From Ridgeia piscesae (taxonomy: Eukaryota > Annelida > Polychaeta > Sabellida > Siboglinidae), in NCBI GenBank assembly GCA_025642075.2, contig JAODUO010000195.1, forward strand, positions 260,001-324,000: a DNA stretch of 64,000 bases, written 5' to 3'. The notes under the pieces were generated by a model. The model had not been told where the DNA came from. It saw only the letters and a program-made list of their open reading frames with translations, and made no database searches. This document shows positions 50,858 to 62,507 of this stretch, one piece after another. Positions within the stretch are counted from its first letter, which is position 1. Each line of letters begins with the position of its first letter. Made by a program: the position numbers and the translations under genes.

Positions 50858-52066
50858 CGTCCACTGTAGGGTTGACCAACCCGCTACTTGACCAGTGGTT
50901 ACGTAACCACGCCGGTCGTCATTGACGCCGTCTAAAACCGACAGCGTGACATGTCGGAAACAGTCTCGCCAGCCGGGCGACAGGCCGCTGTCGTGTCAGT
51001 GGCTGTCGTGTGTCACATGACCTGTGAGATGAGGGGCACCATTCGGTCCACCCCTGTGTATATACACGTTTGTGCGCTACCCATGTGACATGATCACATG
51101 ATCACATGACAGTAGTGATGGCGACTGAGCAAAAACAATTACGCAACTGGCAAGCGTGACTGTGCATTGAACGGTGGCATGACGTCAACGGATTGCGACC
51201 AGTGACACGTGTCGTGTCACACTCGCAGCCTGTCACGTGTCCAGTTGTCAACTGCCAGAACGTGGAGCGATTTGACAAACGAACGGACAAATGCAAGCTT
51301 TTACTGCAGTAGCTATTTATGAGGGCTGTGCCGAACCAGTTGCACGTTCTCTATTTATATACGATTATATTTATATATATATGTGTGTGTGTGTGTTTGT
51401 GTGTGTTCGTTGTACATACAGGTATAATATAATGGGATGCGCAGTCTGGAGCGGTGACTGTTGATTGTTAGTTGAAACCACGCATGGTGCTTGAAGTGTC
51501 CCAATTGTACATAGTGTCACCATACGGCTTGAGACTGAGGACATGTACCATGCGCCAGCCGTTGGTTTCGTGTACATTTATTAAGAGTTTATGTCCTGTT
51601 TGCATGCCGCATTCCTACCAAGTGCTAGTTAAGGCGATGGATGGTGTCAGCCGCTGTGCCGCCAGGCTGGTGCTTGATGCTTCCATCAGAAGCAAATGTC
51701 CACATCAGCGCGGTCCGTATGTCGACACAGATATGGGGCACGCACCCGAACCCTTTGTTGATCTCTGCCAAGCATAACCCGTGCTAAAGCCCTGTGCATT
51801 TGCGCGACACTCAAAGGTTAAGCACGTCCGCATTTATGGCCGTGAATGTTTGTATGTAGGGCGCGCGTACTGTTTTTTGTGATACGACAGGAAGTAGTGC
51901 CGTTGGAAATGCTGTGCTGCAGTTACCGTGGTTACAGTACAGTGCGGTGCATGGTCTGCAGGCGCGACGGAGAGCAGCCAAATGTTGTTGAAATCAATTA
52001 TGTATTTTTATAAATTTAACACCAAAATTAACTGAGAATGTGGCAAATTGATGTGGAAGCCTGCAG

Positions 52067-52160
52067 GAGGAGCACTTCAACAGGAGCAGAAGGAGCACTT
52101 CAACAGGAGCAGAAGGAGCACTTCAACAGGAGCAGAAGGAGCACTTCAGCAGGAGCTCGC
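52067..52160. repeat. 23-bp minisatellite, four copies
   Basis: Units contain GGAGCACTTCAACAGGAGCA at a 23-bp period. Looser GAGCAGCTCT motifs continue to about 52460. Confidence 0.85.
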
Positions 52161-52786
52161 CAGAAGAAGCTCTCCAGGAGATGCTTTGGAAGTGTTGAGA
52201 AGCAGCACCTGGTATGATCCACAGGAGCAGCTCTTGCAGAGAGTGGCTCTTACACAGAGCAGTGCACTGATGGTCGAGTGCTCTTGCACTGAGCAGCTCT
52301 CATATTTGTGATGAGCAGCTCTGGTGAGCAGTTCTTGCATCAGTGACAGTTAGCAGCTCTGGTACCGAGCAACACTCTGAGCAGCTTTTGTTGAGCAGCT
52401 ACAGTGAACTGCTCTTGTAATGAGCGTTCATGTGGTGGGTGGCTCTTGCAGTGGGTGGCTCTAGTTGACTGAGGGTTGAAGAGGAGAGAGAGAGAGCAGT
52501 ATTTTCAAGGTTAGTGTTCAAGATGGCGTCACCCTCCCTTGGTGACGTCTCGTACGTGAAAGACTTTGTGCCGAACGTGCTGTGTTCACTTGTATTATGT
52601 ACACAATGTGGTCTTTAGCTATATGCATTTGTATGTTCCCTGTTGCCGTTGAATGCGTGTATGTAATGTGTGTTGGCAGTCACGTGGTGGACACAGTGGT
52701 GACAGTTGGTGACGTCCTGGACAAAAGGACACTGTGATGCTCGTCCTAGTAATACACGACATTCCCCGCTGGCGATTTGTTGACTG

Positions 52787-52920
52787 ATGTTGACCGCCGT
52801 GTCGTAGTGGCGGTCACTGATGTTGACTGCCATGTCGTAGAGGTGGTCACTGATGTTGACCGCCGTGTCGTAGAGGTGGTCACTGATGTTAACCGCCATG
52901 TCGTAGAGGTGGTCACTGTA
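52787..52920. repeat. 33-bp repeat, four copies
   Basis: Units contain ACTGATGTTGACCGCCGTGT plus a variable GTAGAGGTGGTC part, period 33 bp. Confidence 0.88.
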
Positions 52921-53429
52921 TTTGATATTTTTCAGTAGATTCTTCTGCGATTCTGTCACTGGTCAGTTAGACTCCGGTGAGGCATTTAACTGCGTCAGTG
53001 GCCGTCCATCTTTAAGTTTGAAGAGCAGTTTAATTGTTAATTTGGATTTTTTATTTCCATGCAGACGGAGCAGATTGGGTAGTACCTAACCATATAAGGT
53101 ACCACCTACCATATAAGGTACCACTTACCATCCATATGTCTTCATATGTTTCCCGATCGATCTAAAACTGATATCAAGAAATGGCAAATTATGTTCACAT
53201 AATGCATATCTCGCTAACGTTTATCCTATTTCTGCTGGAGAAGTTTTTAGTTCATGACCAGTGCACATCAATGCATCCAGCAGTGCACATAGCTACTGAA
53301 CTGACAGACTCATTGGTCCTGCATTTATCACTGTGAGCACTTGTCTGCCATGCTGCTGGTTCCAAAAAAAGTTCAGATTTTTCCCAAGTCAGCATTCTGG
53401 CTGTGTCTGTTTCCTTTTAGGGAGACACC

Positions 53430-54345
53430 ATTTTATTAGTAGCGGGACACTGTTTACTTGTAGTGGACACTATTCACCTGTAGTAGGACAGTGTTTACCT
53501 ATACAGTTAGACACTGTTCTTGTAGCAGGACACTGTTTATCTGTAGTAGGACAATGCACCTATAGTGGGACAGTGTTTAACTGTAGCAGGACACCATTTA
53601 CATGTATGGAACACTCTTTACTTGTAGGGGGACATTGTTACCTATAATGGGACAATGTTACCTATAGTATGACAATGTTACCTACAGTAGGACAATGTTA
53701 CCTATAGTAGGACAATGTTACCTACAGTAGGACAATGTTACCTATAGTAGGACAATGCTACCTATAGTAGGACAATGTTACCTATAGTGGGACAATGTTA
53801 CCTATAGTAGGACAATGTTACCTACAGTAGGACAATGTTACCTATAGTGGGACGATGTTACCTATAGTGGGACAATGTTACCTATAGTAGGACAATGTTA
53901 CCTATAGTAGGACAATGTTACCTATAGTAGGACAATGTTACCTATAGTGGGACAATGTTACCTACAGTAGGACAATGTTACCTATAGTGGGACGATGTTA
54001 CCTATAGTAGGACAATGTTACCTACAGTAGGACAATGTTACCTATAGTGGGACGATGTTACCTATAGTGGGACGATGTTACCTATAGTAGGACAATGTTA
54101 CCTAGTAGGACAATGTTACCTATAGTAGGACAATGTTACCTATAGTGGGACGATGTTACCTATAGTGGGACGATGTTACCTACAGTAGGACAATGTTACC
54201 TATAGTGGGACGATGTTACCTATAGTAGGACAATGTTACCTACAGTAGGACAATGTTACCTTAGTGGGACGATGTTACCTATAGTAGGACAATGTTACCT
54301 ACAGTAGGACAATGTTACCTATAGTAGGACAATGTTACATGTAGC
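53430..54345. repeat. 20-bp minisatellite, about 35 ordered copies plus diverged leader
   Basis: The core unit is CCTATAGTAGGACAATGTTA, ordered from about 53637 to 54345. Variants are ACAG for ATAG, GTGGG for GTAGG and CGATG for CAATG. From 53430 to 53637 related but length-variable units (agtaggacagtgtttacctg type) look like the array's older edge. Confidence 0.95.
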
Positions 54346-54754
54346 GGAGCGCCATTTACATGCAGAAAATTAATCAGTCTGTTGGTTTTGCTCAAAGTAC
54401 ATCGGCCTTTGTCACAAGAGGTGCTTTTACCTTGTCACCTTCGTGTGTTCCACAAGTCGGATGACGCTGGTCACGCTCAAGTGCACTGATGTGCTGTCGG
54501 TATGTCTGTCACCCGACTTGTTTTTAATTGTACCACTGCTGTCGTGTTCTGTCTTGCGTCTGACTGCTGCGTTCCATGTTACCATGTACCAGGCTGCTGA
54601 GTGCCTCACACTCCACGCTCTATTGTGTTCACACGTTACTTCATTTCTCTATTTATGATTAAGCGTCTGCGGCACACATTTAGTATTGCGTCTGTTGTAT
54701 TATTTTGAGATACTAGGACGAGCCAATGCAATAACAATGTCATTAAAGTCCATC

Positions 54755-54760
54755 AATAAA
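54755..54760 (+). promoter_or_regulatory. Candidate poly(A) signal AATAAA for AFF
   Basis: AATAAA within CATCAATAAAATGTG, downstream of the stop codon in the gene's orientation. Confidence 0.4.
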
Positions 54761-55520
54761 ATGTGAAATTTCATACCTTACACTTATTGTATATCTTCTT
54801 AATTATCAATTACAGTGACATTTGGGGGGCCATTCAGCATTGGACCCCTTTGAATTTTTAGATAATGTATTGCACCACCACATGGCAAACTAATCACACT
54901 TTTACATGCCAAATGATTTGCCCCCCATTCCAATAGCCTAGACAATGAGTACACATACTACTGGGAACATAAGCTATTGAGCATGGTCCTCCAATCCTAA
55001 CAGTTTTATGACATATCCACGATTTCTCTTCCAGTCTATCCCATCTGCTTTCTTTCATTGTTGTGGGTGTTTCCCAGCCTTCTTTGTTGTAAGCATATCT
55101 CCTCCCAGGCAATGAGGTCAAATTGTTTATTTTTCTTGAGGCAGGGACCAATTAATTGTAAAATAGTAAACATTAAAATTGAGGTAGTTATTTTTACTTT
55201 CAAGATTACATATTTACTTTCCTTGCCTTCAATTACACCCATGCTAATAAAGTATTATAGAAGCACGAAAACTAGTTGTTAGTGACTACAGGAGGCTAAA
55301 CAATGCGGATTCTCTTAGATGGAAATTAGAGTCTGGCAGATGGCGACACTCGTATATATTTTAATAGTCTGGTAGATGGCGACACTCGAGCAATAATTCA
55401 TAAATGACGCTTAATTGATAAAATGTTGAAACCATTTCTTGCGTCAACACAAGTAATTTGGCACGTATATCTGAGACTGACAATCCATTGCCTCATTTAT
55501 TCATCAATGCTAAGTTTTTC
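54761..55520. other. Intergenic, small duplication
   Basis: TCTGGCAGATGGCGACACTC at 55332 is repeated 36 bp later as TCTGGTAGATGGCGACACTC. Nothing else seen. Confidence 0.6.
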
Positions 55521-55527
55521 GCAAGTC

Positions 55528-56965
55528 ACCAACACGGACTAGACGAGGACACGTGACACGACAACACGGACTGGACGAGGACACGTGACACGACAACACG
55601 GACTGGACGAGGACACGTGACACGACAACACGGACTGGACGAGGACACGTGACACGACAACACGGACTGGACGTGGACACTTGACACGACAACACGGACT
55701 GGACGAGGACACGTGACACGACAACACGGACTGGGCGAGGACACGTGACACGACAACACGGACTGGACGAGGACACGTGACACGACAACACGGACTGGAC
55801 GAGGACACGTGACACGACAACACGGACTGGACGAGGACACGTGATACGACAACACGGACTGGACGAGGACACGTGACACGACAACACGGACTGGACGAGG
55901 ACACGTGACACGACAACACGGACTGGGCGAGGACACGTGACACGACAACACGGACTGGACGAGGACACGTGACACGACAACACGGACTGGGCGAGGACAC
56001 GTGACACGACAACACGGACTGGACGAGGACACTTGACACGACAACACGGACTGGACGAGGACACGTGACTACGACAACACGGACTGGACGAGGACACGTG
56101 ACACGACAACACGGACTGGACGAGGACACGTGACACGACAACACGGACTGGACGAGGACACGTGACACGACAACACGGACTGGACGAGGACACGTGACAC
56201 GACAACACGGACTGGGCGAGGACACGTCATACGACAACACGGACTGGGCGAGGACACGTGACACGACAACACGGACTGGGCGAGGACACGTGACACGACA
56301 ACACGGACTGGACGAGGACACGTGACACGACAACACGGACTGGACGAGGACACGTGACACGACAACATGGACTGGACGAGGACACGTGACACGACAACAC
56401 GGACTGGACGAGGACACGTGAACGACAACACGGACTGGACGAGGACACGTGACACGACAACACGGACTGGACGAGGACACGTGACACGACAACATGGACT
56501 GGACGAGGACACGTGATACGACAACACGGACTGGACGAGGACACGTGGCACGACAACACGGACTGGACGAGGACACGTGGCACGACAACACGGACTGGAC
56601 GAGGACACGTGACACGACAACACGGACTGGACGAGGACACGTGACACGACAACACGGACTGGACGAGGACACGTGACACGACAACACGGACTGGACGAGG
56701 ACACGTGACACGACAACACGGACTGGACGAGGACACGTGACACGACAACACGGACTGGACGAGGACACGTGACACGACAACACGGACTGGACGAGGACAC
56801 GTGACACGACAACACGGACTGGACGAGGACACGTGACACGACAACACGGACTGGACGAGGACACGTGACACGACAACACGGACTGGGCGAGGACACGTGA
56901 CACGACAACACGGACTGGACGAGGACACTTGACACGACAACACGGACTGGACGAGGACACGTGAC
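55528..56965. repeat. 32-bp satellite, about 45 copies, each with CACGTG
   Basis: The period is exactly 32 bp. The unit is AACACGGACTGGACGAGGAC joined to ACGTGACACGAC. Variants include GGGCGAGG, ACTTGACACG, ACATGGACTG and single-base length changes. The frames of the minus strand are open over 530 codons purely because of periodicity. Confidence 0.97.
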
Positions 56966-57820
56966 TCGACAACGCCGAATGAGTCATCCGAAATATTTGA
57001 AAGATGCAAACATTTCTCTTGAGAGGTAAACAAGCGACATCAGACGAAACGTTGCACGAATCCGGTGCAATGGACCGAGAATAGTCCCTACGTCGAAAGT
57101 GACCCTTTACGTTATGCGCGTGCGCACACACCGAGCAATATACGACGTTTTGGTCTAATATGTTTATCTTTTTGTCTTGTTTTATTATTATGTTTACCTA
57201 CAAATGATTGAAATATTTAACTTCAATGCATTATAATTACTATAACAAATCACTTTAGGAACAACGCACCTTTCTGGTCCGGTCCTGGCTAGCCTCGATT
57301 ACCCAGGCTGTAGTTTTTAGCCCCTCAAATCCGCCTGGTAGTTTATGCTCTGCCGTTGTTCTCACTATCATCTCGGCGAAGTTACGCAGCCGAGCGACAG
57401 TCGGTGGTTAAGCGAGGCAACTAATTGGCTCTGGCTGTTGCCAACATTTACCGCGCCACTACTTTCATCCCCGTTACATCGTAACGATATACTTTCAAGG
57501 TATTCCAACATTGTTTATTCATAACATTATTACTTGTTCGTGCGCGCGTGTTGTGCAGTCGACTATAGAGCACGAAGCGCGGTGGTGCTGTTATTAGAAC
57601 ACCACGCGAACGGATCCGTCGACAATTCTGTTTACAGTGTTTCAGTTAAACCTGTTGTATGCATGAGCGCGGTGCTTTATAATTAATTGTGGATATTTGT
57701 GAGCGAATTACACTGTAGCAACGTGGTTCCCTAAGAAACCAGAATTGTGTTCATATGAACACGTCATCCAGCGAGCGATATTTAATACGCTTTGGGCATT
57801 GAGAACCGGATAACGCACTA
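56966..57820. other. Intergenic, somewhat CpG-richer stretch
   Basis: CGCG-containing segments occur at 57540-57620. It may be upstream regulatory DNA of the transporter gene. No coding is supported. Confidence 0.4.
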
Positions 57821-57825
57821 CCGGG

Positions 57826-57833
57826 TATATAAG
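57826..57833 (+). promoter_or_regulatory. Candidate TATA box of SLC46
   Basis: TATATAAG within CCGGGTATATAAGAATTT. About 175 bp downstream there is a strong donor-like ACGAAG|GTACGTTT (58010), which would close a non-coding first exon that could splice to the acceptor at 59120. Confidence 0.35.
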
Positions 57834-57857
57834 AATTTATCTCTATCTAAATAATAC

Positions 57858-58009
57858 ACACGCACAAAGTCGCACTTCAAACAGGAGTGTTTGTCAAGTG
57901 TCACAAGCAGCCCTCCAACGTTGCGTTTACAGCGTCTGCATTTAGCATCAGAGGCAAAGATCAACTTGACAGATGACTGTGTAGGTCGGATTTCTTCACT
58001 ATTACGAAG
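57858..58009 (+). other. Possible 5' UTR exon of SLC46
   Basis: Inferred from the TATA-like box at 57826 and the donor ACGAAG|GTACGT at 58010. The next acceptor in the right place is the one before the start codon (59119-59120). The 5' boundary is a guess. Confidence 0.3.
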
Positions 58010-58010
58010 G

Positions 58011-59118
58011 TACGTTTTCATACGTTGTTACTGGTTACATACATATATAACTACACTCGAACTTCTTGACACTAGCAAAACGTTCCCTTGGATTGGATCG
58101 TCAAAATCACTCGCCTGCCGAACGAGTGATCAACGATAGGTCACGGCTTGCATAATTATGTTCATCTGTGTCACAATGGCGGCGTAATTTGCTATTGCTA
58201 ACTAACGTGAGTAAGATGTCTTAGTTAAACTGAGCACAAGGAAAATATTTAGGACACACACAGACACAAATAGCTACGTCTAAGTAAGTCTTGTACTCTC
58301 ATTGTTGGTTACACTATGATACACACCATACGATACACCATATTCGTATCGCGATGCGCTGCTATACACAATGACGGTAGGTAAAACGGTATTCGCGCCA
58401 CCCTTATGAAGTAATAAGCGTCCAGCACAAACCACTACTGGTTGTGAATCGAGAACATGTCGAGTTATACCGTATAGTTATAGTATATGTATGTAATTAT
58501 AAAAAAAACTAATTTATGCAATATGTACACACTATTCTGTTTTCAATAACCACAGCCCCATAACAGCTTAGTCTGCCACGTGTAACCAACAAAATGTGGA
58601 CATGTTACTGTTCATTAAACTAATAGCAATCTGGAATTACCTGAAAGAATGCAAATGCAACATGGTGCTGCTGAGTTGAAACAATTGATATACTTCCACT
58701 ACTGATTCATTTATATCGTTCACAATAAACAGACAGGTGTTTTACTGTTGTTATGCTATCTGTTCTAGTTAGCATCAATTGTAGTCTATGTCGCGATCTG
58801 TGTGTTGTATCGTATCGCGTAATGGTGTATCGTTCCGATCCTACTACACTCTACTACTAATGTGTACTAGTAGTACTACCAGTAGGTACTACTAGTAGTC
58901 TAGTACTAGAAGAACTACTACTGTGTTACTAAAGTAATCATGCTACTACTGCTATTACTACTACGTACTTACTACGATTACCACGTACTAACTACTGTTA
59001 CTACAACTACTATTAATAATAATAATGATAATCGTTACAACGATTTGACTTTGTAATACGTCACTTCAACTTAAAACAAACATGCTGTTTCTTTACTTTA
59101 GAAATGTTTCTACATTTC
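58011..59118 (+). other. Presumed 5' intron of SLC46 with degenerate ACT repeat
   Basis: From 58848 to 59010 the sequence is a diverged CTA/ACT trinucleotide repeat with palindromes such as GTACTAGTAGTAC, then AAT repeats. Confidence 0.5.
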
Positions 59119-59120
59119 AG

Positions 59121-59847
59121 CAACATGAGCGCTTGCGGAAGAAATACAAAGCCGCCTTTCTGCCGGCGTGTCGCAGACACCTTGTGCGTTTGGTGGAAGA
59201 ACGTGTCGGTGGAACCGATCGTTTTACTCGTGTGTCTGGCTGACGGCCTGGCGAGACCCACCACCTCGGCACTCTGGTACAGGAAGGTCTGCCTGTCATC
59301 GTTCAATGCCAGCGTCTGTGACGAGTTAACGAACACGACATTCAATTTCAGCGCTGCCGAAGAAACAACACAGAAACAGACGTCGCAGTGGATGTTTTAT
59401 GAAACCGTCTGCCACATAGTACCGGCGCTGCTACTAACTCTGTTGTTTGGTTCGTGGAGTGACAAAGTTAGTCGCAGAATCCCGTTGTTTCTACCCGTCG
59501 TTGGCCATTTGATCAGTTCCAGTAATTACCTGCTGAACGCCATCTTTCCAGGCGGACCGCTGTGGTTGCTTCTGATTGGTCAGTTCGTGCTCGGATGTTT
59601 TGGCGGGACGATGACGGTTCTGATGGGAGCGTTTAGTTATTTAGTCGACGTCTGCGCTAAAGATCAGCGGACATTTCGCATAGGGATTGTCGAGGCGATG
59701 TTGTTTGTGGGTGGCGGCGTGTCACACTTCGTCTCTGGCATCATTCTCGACCACACGAGCTACGTGTTTGTGTACTCGACGTGTATCGGGATGTATCTGG
59801 TCGTATTCGTCTACATCGCTGTGCTGCTGAACGATAAACCTCTCAAG
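59121..59847 (+). CDS. SLC46: SLC46 exon with start codon, helices 1-6
   Basis: The exon begins after acceptor tctacatttcag with four 5' UTR bases, then ATG at 59125; donor AAG|GTTTGT, phase 0. It encodes 241 residues: a short cytoplasmic N-terminus, helices 1-6 and the start of the central loop. The ATG at 59104 lies before the acceptor and would be intronic, so it was not used. Confidence 0.92.
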
Positions 59848-62286
59848 GTTTGTGACAGCTCATAGCTCAGTTTCTATTTTGATTATAGTGGTCAATTAGA
59901 AGTAATAATTAGGATCGGTCTAAAAACATCTGTCACATACATAGCACGCACTTACGCACGCAAGCGTAGGTAGGTAGAAACCTGCGTTTCATCTTTAGGC
60001 CCTATTATAGGGCTTTAAAGTATGCTACCTTTGAAGCACAATCAGTTTAAGCGTAACTACTCACAAGCTGGCTACTTGCCTGTGTTAATGTCCTTTCGTT
60101 TACCACTGGCGTCTGACTTACCAAGAAAACGCACTAAGTTAATCTAGTTACAGTGGGCACATTCAGCCATGTCGGCATATCTACATGGTCTTGCAAGTTA
60201 ATTATCTATTATTAATTTAAGTAATTTATTAAAATAAAAACCACACTATTTTTAAACACTGCACATTACATAGTCCCTGTGTAAGTACGTGTATGTATGT
60301 ATGTATGTATGTATGTATGTATGTATGTATGTATGTATGTATGTATGTATGTATGTATGTATGTATGTATGTATGTATGTATGTATGTATGTATGTATGT
60401 ATGTATGTATGTATGTATGTATGTATGTATGTATGTATGTATGTATGTATGTATGTATGTATGTATGTATGTATGTCAGCATGTATTTGATTTACACATT
60501 TCATTTGAAATTATGACAGACAACTACAACACCTGTATGCGACCAATCGACGCCTCGCATCCAAGAGTGTCCGACACAGTCCGCTCCCTCGGGGTGGGTG
60601 AGGTGGCGCTCCCTGGTGAACATACAACATATTAGAGGCGTCCTGGCGGTGGTAACGAAGACTAGAGAGCGCAAGAGAAAACTCTATCTCGGCCTACTAC
60701 TTGCCTCTGTCTTCTTTTACATGATGGGCAAAGGTACGACAATCGCAAGCACAACCCCAGTTAACACAAATGTGCAGTTACGGAGTGAGTACTTGGTGAT
60801 GAATATTCGCGTATTGAACTATAGTCTTCGCGTGTTAACTACTGTGTGGATTAATGCTTACCAGAGATGCCGAAATGGCGTTCGTTTGAACAGTGAAGTG
60901 CAAAGGGCTTTAACAAGTCATAATGACTGGATACTGTTGTGTATTTACAAGTTTTTACCTTTATTTTACTAATGTTAACATTCAGTAATCTATAATTATA
61001 GGATCAAAAAATGCAATTTCCAGTTTTTGATGGAGTTGTGTAAACACTACTTTTCTTGTAGCAGTTTCGAGAAATCTAACTGTAAACCTGGGCGGAATAA
61101 TGCAACTGCTGAAATGTTAATGCCGCTCCTAGTACGTATAGAGTTAGTAAACCTGTTTATATAAGGTTTATTCCATGCTATTTATTCGATGTTTTGACTG
61201 CAGCGTCGTCCCTGTCGTACCTGTTCCTGCGCCACCCCCCGCTCAGCTGGACACAGACGCTGTACGGCGTCTACACTGGCGTGAGGTTCGCGTGCGGAGG
61301 GTTATTCCTTCTTCTCGTGTTGCCCATCGCGAAGCGCCTCGTGCACGTCCGTGACACGGCCGTCCTGCTCACGAGCGCCGTCAGTGCCGTCGTCTCTCAG
61401 GTCTACTTCGGCTTTTGTGTCACCACGTGGATGGTCTTCATTGGTGGGTCTCTAATTATTTGTCACTAGCGGGATATTTTTAGTAGGTCTGTGTTACTGT
61501 CTGGTTGGTCTTCATTGGTAGATCTCTACTTCTATGTCATACGAATACATTTATTTAAGGTAAAAACCTATATACAATTGGTACATACATTAGCACATCT
61601 AAGTAGTATATCAAAGATCAAAATATGTTAAAAATGAATAGATAACAAATAAATAAGGTTATAAGTTAGATAAATGTAAAATTGTAGAAAAACAGATAAA
61701 ATAATGAGCAATATATAGGATGTGATTGTATAATAAATATGCAATTATTTCATGTAAATAAACACCGTTTGAAAAGTTATATAAACAACTTACTGACTTA
61801 AAAAATATATATATATAATAATAAATAAATAATAATAAAGTTATATGCGAGACATGATGACTATCTTATAGATTTACTGTGTACATCGAATTGGCCCTCC
61901 TAATCCACAGTGGGCCAATTCATGTCAATATATGGGTGGTTTTCATTTGTAAATCTCCAATTTGCGTTAATACCCATGCATGGCTGTAATTTGTAGGTCC
62001 CTAATTATTTGTAACTACAAAGATGGTCTTCGTTGATAGGTCTCTAATTCTGTGTTACTGTCAGGGTGGTCTTCATTGGCAGGTCTTTAATTGTGCAGCT
62101 TGTTGCATTTACGATGCTTTCTAAATAGTTATAGATAAGCGTGTCACATTGTCATTTCCCACGATCTGTCGGTTGACTATCCAGTGTGTCTCTTCCTCAC
62201 AGTGCCTGTGATAGGTTTCTTTGACGGCGGCATAATGATCTGTATTCGGAGTTTGTCGTCCGGTATGGTTGAACACGACGAACAAG
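59125..62286 (+). CDS. SLC46: SLC46-family MFS transporter (proton-coupled folate transporter-like), 3' end beyond window
   Basis: Family role: SLC46 proteins are 12-helix major facilitator carriers. A1 is the proton-coupled folate transporter, and A2/A3 move lysosomal or plasma-membrane solutes such as muropeptides and drug catabolites; the substrate here cannot be assigned. Seen: four exons in agreeing phases give 1,261 nt, about 420 of a usual 450-500 residues. Helix 1 is at about residues 29-51. A loop follows with three N-glycosylation sequons (NAS, NTT, NFS at 61-77). Helix 2 ends in the MFS motif A-like GSWSDKVSRR (109-118), then GPLWLLLIGQFVLGCFGG and RIGIVEAMLFVGGGVSHF, both typical of SLC46. 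A charged central loop precedes helix 7. The last exon encodes FFDGGIMICIRSLSSGMVEH, like the helix 10-11 loop of the family. Helices 11-12 must lie to the right of 64000. The start ATG at 59125 is preferred because acceptor atttcag ends at 59120, just upstream. Confidence 0.93.
59848..60519 (+). other. SLC46 intron with GTAT microsatellite
   Basis: The tract is listed separately; the rest is unremarkable. Confidence 0.7.
60291..60476. repeat. (GTAT)n microsatellite, about 46 copies
   Basis: Nearly perfect tetranucleotide run ending 43 bp before an exon. Confidence 0.96.
60520..60733 (+). CDS. SLC46: SLC46 exon: central loop and helix 7
   Basis: Acceptor gaaattatgacag, donor AAAG|GTACGA; 214 nt, phase 0 to 1. 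It encodes a hydrophilic loop (TTTPVCDQSTPRIQECPTQS) and then KTRERKRKLYLGLLLASVFF, helix 7. An alternative AG at 60634-60635 gives the wrong phase. A GTAT tract ends about 43 bp before this acceptor. Confidence 0.85.
60734..61203 (+). other. SLC46 intron
   Basis: 470 bp, nothing recognised. The frame is open for about 80 codons past the donor, but the residues there are not transporter-like. Confidence 0.65.
61204..61443 (+). CDS. SLC46: SLC46 exon: helices 7-10
   Basis: Acceptor tttgactgcag, donor ATTG|GTGGGT, phase 1 to 1. It encodes SSLSYLFLRHPPLSWTQTLY, GVRFACGGLFLLLVLPIAKR and a further hydrophobic pair ending TTWMVFIG. It is more GC-rich than the surrounding intron. Its 3' boundary has been copied several times into the following intron. 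Confidence 0.92.
61426..62100 (+). repeat. Tandem copies of the SLC46 exon/intron boundary in the intron
   Basis: The boundary ATGGTCTTCATTG|GTGGGTCTCTAATTATTTGT recurs as GGTCTTCATTGGTAGATCTC (61506), GGTTTTCATTTGTAAATCTC (61937), TTTGTAGGTCCCTAATTATT (61992), GGTCTTCGTTGATAGGTCTC (62026) and GGTCTTCATTGGCAGGTCTT (62068). An AT-rich insert (about 61545-61925) interrupts the series. Confidence 0.82.
62203..62286 (+). CDS. SLC46: SLC46 exon: helix 10-11 loop
   Basis: Acceptor tcttcctcacag, donor CAAG|GTAAGT; 84 nt, phase 1 to 1. It encodes VPVIGFFDGGIMICIRSLSS and GMVEHDEQ, which fits the family pattern of ...RS.LS..V...E.G before helix 11. The next exon is outside the window, past the satellite. 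Confidence 0.9.
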
Positions 62287-62329
62287 GTAAGTGAATGATG
62301 CTACTATCGAAGTGAGGCGTGGCAGGTTT

Positions 62330-62470
62330 GTTTACTTTAGGTGCCAGAAGAAACACTAAAAGCCGGTGGTCCCTTCTATCTGGTGTCTGTGCCAGGGGAA
62401 GTGAAGATCCCACACAGGGGGTAAATGTGTAACCTGACGTGAACTCAGTAATTATATAGAAAAGTCGAAA
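62330..62470 (+). repeat. 5'-truncated SINE copy
   Basis: It shares AAAAGCCGGTGGTCCCTTCT, TCTGGTGTCTGTGCCAGGGG and GATCCCACACAGGGGGTAAA with the SINE at 45612 but lacks the tRNA head. Confidence 0.85.
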
Positions 62471-62507
62471 ACCTATGTTCGACAATACTTTAGCCACAAA
62501 TATGTGG

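Larger units (their letters stand above)
50858..54760 (+). other. Probable long 3' UTR of the AFF gene
   Basis: From the stop codon onward no coding is seen. The first good poly(A) signal I see is AATAAA at 54755-54760, with ATTAAA-like TCATTAAAG just before it. If used, the 3' UTR is about 3.9 kb and includes the minisatellites at 52067, 52787 and 53637. The true end could be earlier. Confidence 0.4.

Noticed and set aside
55528..56965. CRISPR-like regular array
   Set aside because: There are no unique spacers. The units are head-to-tail copies, and the genome is animal.
55539..57131. 530-codon open frame on the minus strand and several overlapping ones
   Set aside because: They come from the 32-bp period (96 nt is a multiple of three), so all frames lacking a stop in one cycle stay open. 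Composition is purely that of the satellite.
57818..58021. Minus-strand 67-codon frame with two CxxC pairs resembling a zinc ribbon
   Set aside because: There is no flanking coding support. It overlaps the candidate promoter and first exon of the transporter on the other strand, and the Cys pairs are plausible by chance.
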